A stretch of DNA of 5,270 nt from Verrucomicrobiota bacterium (GTDB lineage Bacteria > Verrucomicrobiota > Verrucomicrobiia > Opitutales > Coraliomargaritaceae). Made by a program: the position numbers and the translations under genes. The stretch is from contig JAQCDT010000090.1 of assembly GCA_027620575.1 (NCBI GenBank), positions 1-5,270 of the forward strand. The letters are read 5' to 3'. Positions within the stretch are counted from its first letter, which is position 1. Each line of letters starts with the position of its first letter. Below the pieces are notes generated by a model. That model worked only from the letters and a program-made list of their open reading frames with translations, ran no database searches and was not told the DNA's origin. This document shows, one piece after another, positions 1 through 5,270 of the stretch.

Positions 1-564
1 TCGAGGAAGTTCGGTTTCATTGACTATTCTGTCTAATGTATTATCCTCAGAAGAAAGCTTTCTAGTAAGGTTACTATATTTTGATGTAAGCTTTTGCAGT
101 ATACTGTTTCCATCAAAAGCGATTATGTTTGTCGCTCCCGCTGTTGAAAGTGATATTTTATACAAATTGGGTTTTTTGATGACTGATTCATACTGATATA
201 CACCATTTAAGGTATTCAAATCGCCCGAAATTTTAATACTTTTGATTGTTTTCCAATAGTTTGCCCCACCTAAGCATTTATTATAATAACGAGTGAGGAT
301 TTTCCCCAATTCTGAAGCTTTTAACTTAGGCATTTCTGTATCAACCAATGATTGAGTTAATAAAAGCCCTTCAGGGAGCAGTGCATCAATTGATCGATCT
401 TTCAATGTTTTTAAATCATAGCTTAGCGTGTCATTGCTTTCAAAAGCCTTAAATTCACCTTCCCCATGAATATTTGAATTTAGAAAGAAGAAAAATAGAC
501 ACAGAAACAATGTAGGCACAGAAACAAGGAAAGGATTAAGAGTAAAAATTCGAACGAGCGGCAT
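1..564 (-). CDS. Secreted LolA-like (outer-membrane lipoprotein-sorting-type) protein, 3' end missing
   Basis: The minus strand is open without a stop from an ATG at 564 to the left edge, giving 188 residues; the C-terminus lies outside the window. Residues 1-33 form a long signal peptide: an Arg at position 5, then a hydrophobic stretch with four consecutive Phe (24-27), with cleavage plausible near Gly34. Residues 85-160 match the pattern I know from LolA-like proteins of PVC and related bacteria: a helix ending in a Leu-Gly-Gly turn (98-100), then Trp104, a Lys-Ser-Ile-Lys strand and Gly114, then a strand with a Lys-Pro-Asn turn (131-133), then an Ala-Phe-Asp-Gly turn (149-152). Such proteins are thought to bind acyl chains or lipoproteins in the periplasm; that function is inferred from family resemblance only. 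No Shine-Dalgarno motif precedes the ATG. The gene is divergent from the gspF-like gene. The open frame and signal peptide are clear; the family call is moderate. Confidence 0.72.
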   Translation of the reverse strand, partial: MPLVRIFTLNPFLVSVPTLFLCLFFFFLNSNIHGEGEFKAFESNDTLSYDLKTLKDRSIDALLPEGLLLTQSLVDTEMPKLKASELGKILTRYYNKCLGGANYWKTIKSIKISGDLNTLNGVYQYESVIKKPNLYKISLSTAGATNIIAFDGNSILQKLTSKYSNLTRKLSSEDNTLDRIVNETELPR

Positions 565-586
565 GGCTACAATCAAAATACAGAAA

Positions 587-615
587 TTAAGTCATTAAGA
601 AGATAATGGCATAAT
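587..615 (+). promoter_or_regulatory. Candidate sigma70-type promoter for the gspF-like gene
   Basis: CATAAT at 610-615 is preceded by TGG, so it fits an extended -10 element (TGn before the hexamer). A weak -35, TTAAGT, lies at 587-592 with a 17-bp spacer. Transcription would start near 622 and leave a leader of about 60 nt before the ATG at 681. The whole divergent region 565-680 is AT-rich, so chance matches are easy and an alternative box, TAAAAT at 661-666, also exists. No convincing promoter was found for the opposite-strand gene in the same region. Confidence 0.3.
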
Positions 616-680
616 GTTTAGGGAAGATATTACTATTGTAAAATGAATAATAATGTTAGATAAAATGAGATATACACTAT

Positions 681-1976
681 ATGCCTAGCTTCACTTATAC
701 TTATCGTAATCCAGAAGGGATTTCATGCACTCAAACAATTAATGCTTTGGATCGAAAACAGGCTTTAATGCTCTTAAAAAAGCAAGGTGTAGTCGCATTA
801 AAACTAGAAGAATCGAAGGCTGGTCAGAGTGAAAAAGGCTCTAAAAAACCTAAATTCATCCACTGGATCAGAAATAAAAAAGAAGCTTCTGATTCCAAAC
901 AAGGCGAGCAAGATTTTTCAAAAAAAAGGACGACCACAGCCAAAGGAGAAAGCATCGGCTTAAATCTACTCAAGCGACTTTATGAGTTACACAAATCGGG
1001 CATGCCTATCGGTGATGCCGTACGAATCTTGCAAAATCGTCTGAGTGATCGAGCGCAAAAAGCTTTAGTTATCGGCATCTGGCGAGACTTAAGTGAAGGA
1101 CTTACCTTAGCTAAAGCGCTTTCAAGGCGAAGTCGTTATTTCACCCCTTCTGTGTGCCATGTGATCCAGGCCGGAGAAGCAACAGGGCATTTAGCGCCTG
1201 TTCTGGCAAAAGTTATTCAATACTTAGAGGAAAAACAAGCGATCCGAAAAAAAATGCTATCCAGTATGGCTTACCCTTCCTTTGTTACTTTGGTAGCTCT
1301 CCTGGTTGTTGTTTTATTTTTAACTGTATTATTACCACAAATTGAAGGTATGCTCGAACGTTTGGGTGGAGAAATGACATGGAGTGCACAACTCTTGATT
1401 GATGGCTCTAATTGGATGCTCAAATTAGGCCCTTTCTTCATTTTAGGCTTAATTATTCTCTTTCTTGGTTTGGGTCAGTGGAAACGCACGCAAATGGGAA
1501 AGCGAATAATCGACCGATGGAGTTTAAGAATACCGCTGATTGGAAATATAATTTACTACTCAAATCTTTATCAAACAGGTAATTTAATTGCGACTTTGCT
1601 TCAAAGTGGTATCAACACTACGGAAACTTTACAGCTCACAGAGAAAACCATTGAAAATGCGCATTTAAAGCAGCAATTCAGTACAGCAAAAGGTCAAATC
1701 AATGAAGGTGCCTCTTTAACTCAAGCCTTCCGTTTGCAAAATTTTATGCCTGATGTTGCATTGGATATACTCAGTGTAGGAGAAGATATAGGCGAACTGG
1801 CACAGAGCATGGCCGATGTCACAGAAAGCTTCAAAGAATCGCTCAGTCAAAGACTGAATGCGATGACCACGATTGTTTCCTCTCTAGCCCTAGGTTTTGC
1901 CTTTGGCTTAGTCACATTGATCGCAATTGGCATAGTCACTAGTGTCTTTGAGGTGAGCAAAACACTTTCGATCTAA
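681..1976 (+). CDS. Type II secretion system F / PilC-type inner-membrane platform protein
   Basis: The 431-residue product has the usual length and layout of GspF/PilC, the polytopic inner-membrane protein that couples the assembly ATPase to pseudopilin or pilin polymerisation. Residues 1-42 are the N-terminal beta segment (Phe-Thr-Tyr, a Pro-Glu-Gly turn, Ala/Leu-rich helix, Gln-Gly). Residues 44-92 form a charged Lys/Ser/Glu linker, probably disordered. Two homologous T2SF domains follow, at about 94-220 and 295-420. Each carries the repeated Gly-Glu-x-x-Gly-x-Leu motif (165-171 and 367-373) and a Leu-x-x-Ser-Gly helix. Membrane segments lie near 201-219, 249-266 and 397-421, and an Ile-Pro-Leu-Ile-Gly motif (284-288) precedes domain 2. 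The ATG at 681 puts the family N-terminus in place; no Shine-Dalgarno motif is visible. No ATPase, secretin or pilin gene is adjacent, so whether it serves secretion or a type IV pilus cannot be told here. Confidence 0.93.
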   Translation: MPSFTYTYRNPEGISCTQTINALDRKQALMLLKKQGVVALKLEESKAGQSEKGSKKPKFIHWIRNKKEASDSKQGEQDFSKKRTTTAKGESIGLNLLKRLYELHKSGMPIGDAVRILQNRLSDRAQKALVIGIWRDLSEGLTLAKALSRRSRYFTPSVCHVIQAGEATGHLAPVLAKVIQYLEEKQAIRKKMLSSMAYPSFVTLVALLVVVLFLTVLLPQIEGMLERLGGEMTWSAQLLIDGSNWMLKLGPFFILGLIILFLGLGQWKRTQMGKRIIDRWSLRIPLIGNIIYYSNLYQTGNLIATLLQSGINTTETLQLTEKTIENAHLKQQFSTAKGQINEGASLTQAFRLQNFMPDVALDILSVGEDIGELAQSMADVTESFKESLSQRLNAMTTIVSSLALGFAFGLVTLIAIGIVTSVFEVSKTLSI

Positions 1977-2019
1977 TTGTGCTCCACTAAGCTCAAGTGA
2001 TTATAAGTAAACCGAATTT

Positions 2020-3249
2020 TTAGGTATTTTTAGGCTTACCTTGAGTGATGGCACGGCGTCTCAAGCGAAGGGCATTCAAACGAATAAACCCACTGGCATC
2101 ATCAGGGTTGTAGTCACTAACGACCCCTTCCATAGAAGCAATCGCCTCGTCATATAAAGAAAAAGGTGATTTACGACCGACTGTGGTGATGTTGCCTTTG
2201 TAGAGTTTTAAGCGAACTGTACCAGAAACACATTTTTGAGATTCATCAATGAGTGCTTGGATGGCTTCACGCTCAGGAGCATACCAGAAACCATTATAAA
2301 TTAATTTAGCATATTCCGGGATTAAGCCATCTCGAATGTGCATCAATTCACGATCCATGGTTAATGATTCCATATTTCGGTGTGCGTGCAGCAAAATCGT
2401 CCCTCCGGGTGTTTCATAAACACCTCGGCTTTTCATGCCAACAAAACGATTTTCAACAATATCCACACGACCCACTCCATGTTTACCTGCAAGAGCATTC
2501 AGTGTTCGCATAACTTCCGCAGGATTCATGGTTTTTCCGTTCACGGCCACACAATCCCCCGAAGCAAATTCTAATTCAACATATTCAGCTTCGTCTGGAG
2601 CATCCTCGGGATCGACAGTCAGCTTATACATAGCTTTATTGGATTCAACAGTTGGATCGAACCACGGATCCTCTAAGATGCCCGCTTCATAAGAAATATG
2701 AAGTAAATTACGATCCATAGAATAGGGCTTGGAAGCACTAGCTTCAACATCAATTCCATGTTCTTTACAGTAATCGATCATCTCAGTTCGACCTGGAAAC
2801 GCTTCTCGAAAAATGGGCATACGCCATGGAGAAATAATTTGTAAATTTGGAGCTAAGGCGGCATAGCCTAATTCAAAACGCACTTGATCGTTCCCCTTGC
2901 CAGTGGCTCCGTGGGCCACAGCATCGGCACCCTCTTTTTCTGCTATTTCTGCATGAGCTTTTGCAATTAAAGGACGCGCAATTGAGGTGCCCAACAAATA
3001 CTGCCCTTCATAAAGAGCATTGGCACGCATCATAGGGAAAATAAAATCGGAGGCAAATTCATCCACTAAATCTAAGGTATAATGCTTAGATGCACCCGTC
3101 GCCTTCGCTTTCGCTTCTAAGCCATCCAATTCTTCCTCTTGCCCAACATCGGCGGCAAAAGTAATAATCTCTGCTGAATAATGTTCTTTTAACCAACTGA
3201 CCAATACCGAGGTATCTAAGCCGCCTGAATATGCTAATACTATCTTCAT
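2020..3249 (-). CDS. argG: Argininosuccinate synthase
   Basis: This cytosolic enzyme joins citrulline and aspartate with ATP hydrolysis to AMP and pyrophosphate, the penultimate step of arginine synthesis. From the ATG at 3249 the product has 409 residues, the usual length of the common (about 400-residue) ArgG class. Visible motifs are the ATP-pyrophosphatase loop AYSGGLDTS (6-14), GTSIARPLIAK (87-97), HGATGKGNDQVRFE (113-126) and SKPYSMDRNLLHISYE (173-188). GRVDIVENRFVGMKSRGVYE follows at 260-279. The frame extends upstream to a TTG at 3270, which would add seven residues (MIFFKSF). I prefer 3249 because family members start two to four residues before the first beta-strand (Lys-Ile-Val-Leu-Ala-Tyr-Ser). 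Neither start has a Shine-Dalgarno motif. The strong terminator upstream implies a separate promoter in 3250-3317, but I could not identify it. No other arginine gene is nearby, and the 3' end converges on the gspF-like gene. Confidence 0.97.
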   Translation of the reverse strand: MKIVLAYSGGLDTSVLVSWLKEHYSAEIITFAADVGQEEELDGLEAKAKATGASKHYTLDLVDEFASDFIFPMMRANALYEGQYLLGTSIARPLIAKAHAEIAEKEGADAVAHGATGKGNDQVRFELGYAALAPNLQIISPWRMPIFREAFPGRTEMIDYCKEHGIDVEASASKPYSMDRNLLHISYEAGILEDPWFDPTVESNKAMYKLTVDPEDAPDEAEYVELEFASGDCVAVNGKTMNPAEVMRTLNALAGKHGVGRVDIVENRFVGMKSRGVYETPGGTILLHAHRNMESLTMDRELMHIRDGLIPEYAKLIYNGFWYAPEREAIQALIDESQKCVSGTVRLKLYKGNITTVGRKSPFSLYDEAIASMEGVVSDYNPDDASGFIRLNALRLRRRAITQGKPKNT

Positions 3250-3317
3250 AAAACTTTTAAAGAAGATCAATGAGCCATTTGTTGGATTCTGGCAAGGCAG
3301 ATTGATAAAGTTTTGCG

Positions 3318-3351
3318 AAAAAAATCCCCCAGTGATGACTGGAGGATTTTT
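3318..3351 (-). terminator. Intrinsic terminator of the outer-membrane barrel gene
   Basis: A 14-bp inverted repeat spans 3320-3333 and 3338-3351 around a GATG loop (3334-3337). Read on the minus strand the arm pairs fully, with one U-G wobble (3343/3328), and it is followed by a run of seven T (3324-3318). On the plus strand the same position is a C-A mismatch and the T run is shorter, so the structure is built for minus-strand transcription. It starts 27 nt after the stop codon of the barrel gene and lies upstream of argG, separating the two units. Confidence 0.9.
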
Positions 3352-3378
3352 GAAAAGATTGGTTTAATAAAAGGCCAA

Positions 3379-4461
3379 TTAGAATGCGTAGAGCAATTCT
3401 ACCGCAAATATATCTTCATCCTTAGTATGATTGCTATCTTGCATGCTATACTCAAGAATTAAGGCAAGATCATGACTTAAAGCTGAATTATGTGCAAATG
3501 TAAGCTTTGTTGCATCCACATCATAAGTCTTGTTATCGTTAGCTTTAGCATCTCCACTCATATCACTGTAACGCACAGTGACAGAGTTCTTTTCTGAATA
3601 ACTGTAATTTGCAAAGAGTGAAAATAAATTTGTATCAACGGAATTGAAATCTATGTCAGTTAGGGGATCATCAGTGACATCAGGCGTAGCATCAAACTGT
3701 GCTGGTGCATTAGAAAGCGGTTCAAATGAGGCACTCTTGATGAATATGTCATTTCCTGAAGTCGAATTTTCAGTTGTTAAATATTCTCCACCGATTACCC
3801 AAGGGCCTTCTTCATAAGTTAGATATACATTATAGATATCACCATCGAAATGAGCAATATCGTTTTCAGTAATACGAGCTCCGATAAATCCAGTCACTGT
3901 ATCACTGAGTTTTCCAGTATATCCGATTTCATAGGCATAGTCTCCATCACCCACGGCAGGATTATCACCGTCGCCGATTTTACTATCGCCGTTATCGATT
4001 AAAGCAATAGCCCAACCACCACTAGAGTATTTAATTCCTTGGTCTTTGACATCATATAAGGCTTGATTGAAGTTAACCCCATAGAAATCGTAGGCATTTG
4101 AATACTGGTATAAGCCAGTGGGTTCTGTAGCATCCTGTAAGAGCATGGTTTCAAAACGACCGACCGTTAAGATGCCTCCATCCGCAAAAGCGTAGTTAAT
4201 ATAGGCTTCTTCGAGATTCAGACCCTCTAGACCATTTTCATACTCAACGTCTAATTGACCACTAACGGGGCCCCCATTGTTAAAAGTGAAATCCACTTCA
4301 ACTTGATCAATACCCGAGGTAGATTCTTTGCCATTATCGCCGTCTGAATAGGACATATCGATAAATCCACCAACAGACAATGATTCTGTCAGCATAGTTT
4401 CGGCAAATGCAATACCTGTAACTGCAATAAAAGCAGCTAATAATGTTAATATTTTATTCAT
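3379..4461 (-). CDS. Acidic outer-membrane beta-barrel (porin-like) protein
   Basis: The 360-residue product begins with a clear Sec signal peptide: Lys3, hydrophobic core 4-19, and Ala-Phe-Ala ending at 20 with Glu21 as the likely mature N-terminus. The rest alternates hydrophobic and polar residues in short strands, with many Tyr and Gly, and ends Leu-Leu-Tyr-Ala-Phe; a C-terminal aromatic residue is the usual outer-membrane barrel signal. The central block around 97-145 (Leu-Thr-Val-Gly-Arg-Phe-Glu-Thr, then a Tyr/Asn-rich loop, then Asp-Gln-Gly-Ile-Lys-Tyr) resembles porin families of the OmpL/BBP2 type. It probably forms a passive channel, but the substrate is unknown. By my count it has 60 Asp+Glu against 15 Lys+Arg, so it is extremely acidic, with Asp/Gly loops at 40-44 and 156-174. 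The start is fixed by the signal peptide. A strong terminator follows, and the leader is A-rich without a Shine-Dalgarno site. Confidence 0.85.
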   Translation of the reverse strand: MNKILTLLAAFIAVTGIAFAETMLTESLSVGGFIDMSYSDGDNGKESTSGIDQVEVDFTFNNGGPVSGQLDVEYENGLEGLNLEEAYINYAFADGGILTVGRFETMLLQDATEPTGLYQYSNAYDFYGVNFNQALYDVKDQGIKYSSGGWAIALIDNGDSKIGDGDNPAVGDGDYAYEIGYTGKLSDTVTGFIGARITENDIAHFDGDIYNVYLTYEEGPWVIGGEYLTTENSTSGNDIFIKSASFEPLSNAPAQFDATPDVTDDPLTDIDFNSVDTNLFSLFANYSYSEKNSVTVRYSDMSGDAKANDNKTYDVDATKLTFAHNSALSHDLALILEYSMQDSNHTKDEDIFAVELLYAF

Positions 4462-4500
4462 TTTGTTAATTTGTTTTTAATGTTTGTTTGTTTTTGATTC
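4462..4500 (-). promoter_or_regulatory. A-rich, Shine-Dalgarno-less translation leader of the barrel gene
   Basis: Read on the minus strand, 27 of the 39 bases directly before the ATG are A, with a single G at the far end and three spaced CAAA-type units. Such an unstructured leader, with no GGAG-like sequence, is typical of strongly translated genes in bacteria that rely little on Shine-Dalgarno pairing. The role is inferred. I saw no convincing -35/-10 pair in the remaining 4501-4559, so the promoter of the gene is not identified. Confidence 0.4.
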
Positions 4501-4559
4501 GCTTTCCTAGAGCTGAGTCGTACTGATACACATTTCATGCATACTCAATGCCCCTTAGC

Positions 4560-5114
4560 TCATTTGGGAATCGAATGAAAATTCGAAAAATTTGGTTTCT
4601 GAAAATCTACGACGACACCGTTTTTGAATGAGACGTACCCTTTTAGTTTAGCTCCTTTGAATCGGCCCCTAATTTCATAAAAATAGACCGTATCCACCCT
4701 CGGTTTCATGGATTGAACCCAACGAGGCGGTTCGCCTAAAGCGTCAATGACCTCACTCTCCGTAACACCTATTTTGATCTGTGCCCACTGAGCGGGATCC
4801 GTCCAACGATATTTTCTCCAAGCATTTTCCTCAGCTAGATGCATACCAGAGGTTTGCATTCTTGCCAAAGGAGGCTTAGAAATGGATTCGACTCTCTCAT
4901 ACTGTGCTAAACGAGACTCTAAATTCGCAATACGAATTTTGAGTTCATTAACAGCATTCACTAGTTCGGCTACAGAATCTTTCGGTGCGACTTGCGCGTC
5001 CGATGCATTCAATAAATTAACTGTACCACAAAGAACAAAGAGAATGAATGTAAGTGTAAAGATGAAGCCCGTATTCCCTGCGCGAACGCAGGATTCGCGA
5101 ATAGTAGGATTCAT
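4560..5114 (-). CDS. Exported or membrane-anchored protein with coiled coil and BamE (SmpA/OmlA)-like domain
   Basis: The 184-residue product starts with a basic n-region and a hydrophobic segment at about 16-35, either an uncleaved anchor or a signal peptide cut near Ala37. Cys29 is preceded by Val-Leu, which is not a proper lipobox, so it is probably not a lipoprotein. Residues 48-72 make a short coiled coil with hydrophobic residues at 48, 51, 55, 58, 62, 65, 69 and 72, a perfect 3-4 spacing. After a linker, residues 106-175 match the SmpA/OmlA fold of BamE: Trp110, Ile-Gly-Val-Thr-x-x-Glu-Val (115-122), Leu-Gly-Glu-Pro-Pro (126-130), a Tyr-Phe-Tyr strand (144-146), and Gly-Tyr-Val-Ser-Phe-x-x-Gly-Val-Val (159-168). 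BamE itself assists outer-membrane barrel assembly; other proteins share the fold, so the role is open. The barrel gene lies 98 bp downstream on the same strand with no visible terminator between them. Confidence 0.72.
   Translation of the reverse strand: MNPTIRESCVRAGNTGFIFTLTFILFVLCGTVNLLNASDAQVAPKDSVAELVNAVNELKIRIANLESRLAQYERVESISKPPLARMQTSGMHLAEENAWRKYRWTDPAQWAQIKIGVTESEVIDALGEPPRWVQSMKPRVDTVYFYEIRGRFKGAKLKGYVSFKNGVVVDFQKPNFSNFHSIPK
5077..5099 (-). repeat. Two overlapping, mutually exclusive hairpins in the 5' coding region
   Basis: In codons 6-13 of the BamE-like gene two perfect 6-bp inverted repeats share bases. One pairs 5094-5099 with 5081-5086 (CGCGAA with TTCGCG, 7-nt loop). The other pairs 5087-5092 with 5077-5082 (CCTGCG with CGCAGG, TTCG loop on the minus strand). 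Only one can form at a time. The patch is clearly more GC-rich than its surroundings. No function is known to me; it could affect translation, or be chance. Confidence 0.45.
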
Positions 5115-5124
5115 AATATAACGC

Positions 5125-5154
5125 TATTTAGATGAGAAAACTAAAGTATGGCAA
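5125..5154 (-). promoter_or_regulatory. Weak candidate promoter for the BamE-like gene
   Basis: On the minus strand TTGCCA (5154-5149) matches five of six bases of the -35 consensus. An 18-bp spacer and TAAATA (5130-5125), a poor -10 match, follow. Transcription would then begin only about 5 nt before the ATG at 5114, giving a nearly leaderless message, which weakens the call. The rest of 5115-5270 shows no gene that I can support. Confidence 0.2.
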
Positions 5155-5270
5155 GAACAAATTCGCTCCTCATGGGATTAAAAAAAAGACAAAGGCCCGA
5201 GCTATTCTTGCATTTTTGGGAAAATTCAACACATAAGATGCATGGCATACGAGTTTACTACATACAGAAA

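Noticed and set aside
665..688. Seven-codon frame (ATG to TAG) overlapping the start of the gspF-like gene, a possible leader peptide
   Set aside because: It has no ribosome binding site, no regulatory codon pattern and no attenuator structure; a chance ATG in AT-rich DNA explains it.
1977..2019. Possible bidirectional terminator between the convergent gspF-like gene and argG
   Set aside because: Only a 4-bp CACT/AGTG stem is visible, without an adjacent T run.
2380..3035. Several plus-strand open frames of 60-85 codons
   Set aside because: All lie opposite the well-conserved argG coding sequence and show no recognisable protein features.
4571..4586. Perfect hairpin TCGAAT-gaaa-ATTCGA at the 3' end of the BamE-like gene, considered as a terminator
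   Set aside because: It is AT-rich, lies inside the coding sequence, and no T run follows it on the minus strand.
4882..5121. Plus-strand open frame of 79 codons
   Set aside because: It is antisense to the coiled-coil/BamE-like gene, whose signal segment, heptads and domain motifs are clear; no independent coding signal.
5181..5203. T run next to a GC-rich stretch on the minus strand, looking like half of a terminator
   Set aside because: No complementary arm to GGCCCGAGC is present nearby, so no stem can form; at most a decayed remnant.
5170..5268. Minus-strand open tail of 32 codons from the right edge, ending TGA at 5170-5172
   Set aside because: It is short, low in complexity at its end (Phe-rich from a T run) and has no recognisable motif; an open run of this length is expected by chance.
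5242..5270. Plus-strand ATG at 5242 followed by an open frame to the right edge (MAYEFTTYR)
   Set aside because: Only nine codons are visible and no promoter or ribosome binding site supports it; a second ATG in another frame at 5238 is equally open.

Overview
The window looks like ordinary chromosomal DNA from a Gram-negative bacterium. The outer-membrane beta-barrel protein and two putative envelope lipid/outer-membrane helper proteins show this. The DNA is moderately AT-rich. None of the five genes has a recognisable Shine-Dalgarno motif in front of its start, and the barrel protein is extremely acidic. Together with a type II secretion/pilus F-type protein standing alone and a LolA-like protein, this would fit a marine member of the PVC group (Lentisphaerota/Verrucomicrobiota). 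That placement is an inference from style, not from any marker gene.

Layout from left to right: (1) positions 1-564, minus strand, the N-terminal part of a secreted LolA-like protein that runs off the left edge. (2) A 116-bp divergent intergenic region with a candidate extended -10 promoter facing right. (3) 681-1976, plus strand, a complete GspF/PilC-type inner-membrane platform protein. (4) A 43-bp convergent gap without a clear terminator. (5) argG (argininosuccinate synthase), minus strand, with a probable start at 3249. (6) An intergenic region holding one strong intrinsic terminator, oriented for the minus strand, which closes the transcript of the next gene. (7) 3379-4461, minus strand, an acidic outer-membrane beta-barrel/porin-like protein with a signal peptide, a C-terminal Phe and a very A-rich leader. 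(8) 4560-5114, minus strand, a membrane-anchored or exported protein with a short coiled coil and a BamE (SmpA/OmlA)-like domain. (9) 5115-5270, non-coding as far as can be seen, with a weak candidate promoter for gene 8.

The genes do not form one pathway. Genes 7 and 8 share a strand, lie 98 bp apart with no visible terminator between them, and both point to the outer membrane, so they may be partly co-transcribed. argG is separated from them by the terminator and stands alone, without other arginine genes. I found no CRISPR array, phage or transposon gene, tRNA or rRNA, and no convincing undescribed system. The points most worth a second look are the coiled-coil/BamE-like protein, two mutually exclusive hairpins at its 5' end, the extreme acidity of the barrel protein, and the general absence of Shine-Dalgarno sites.
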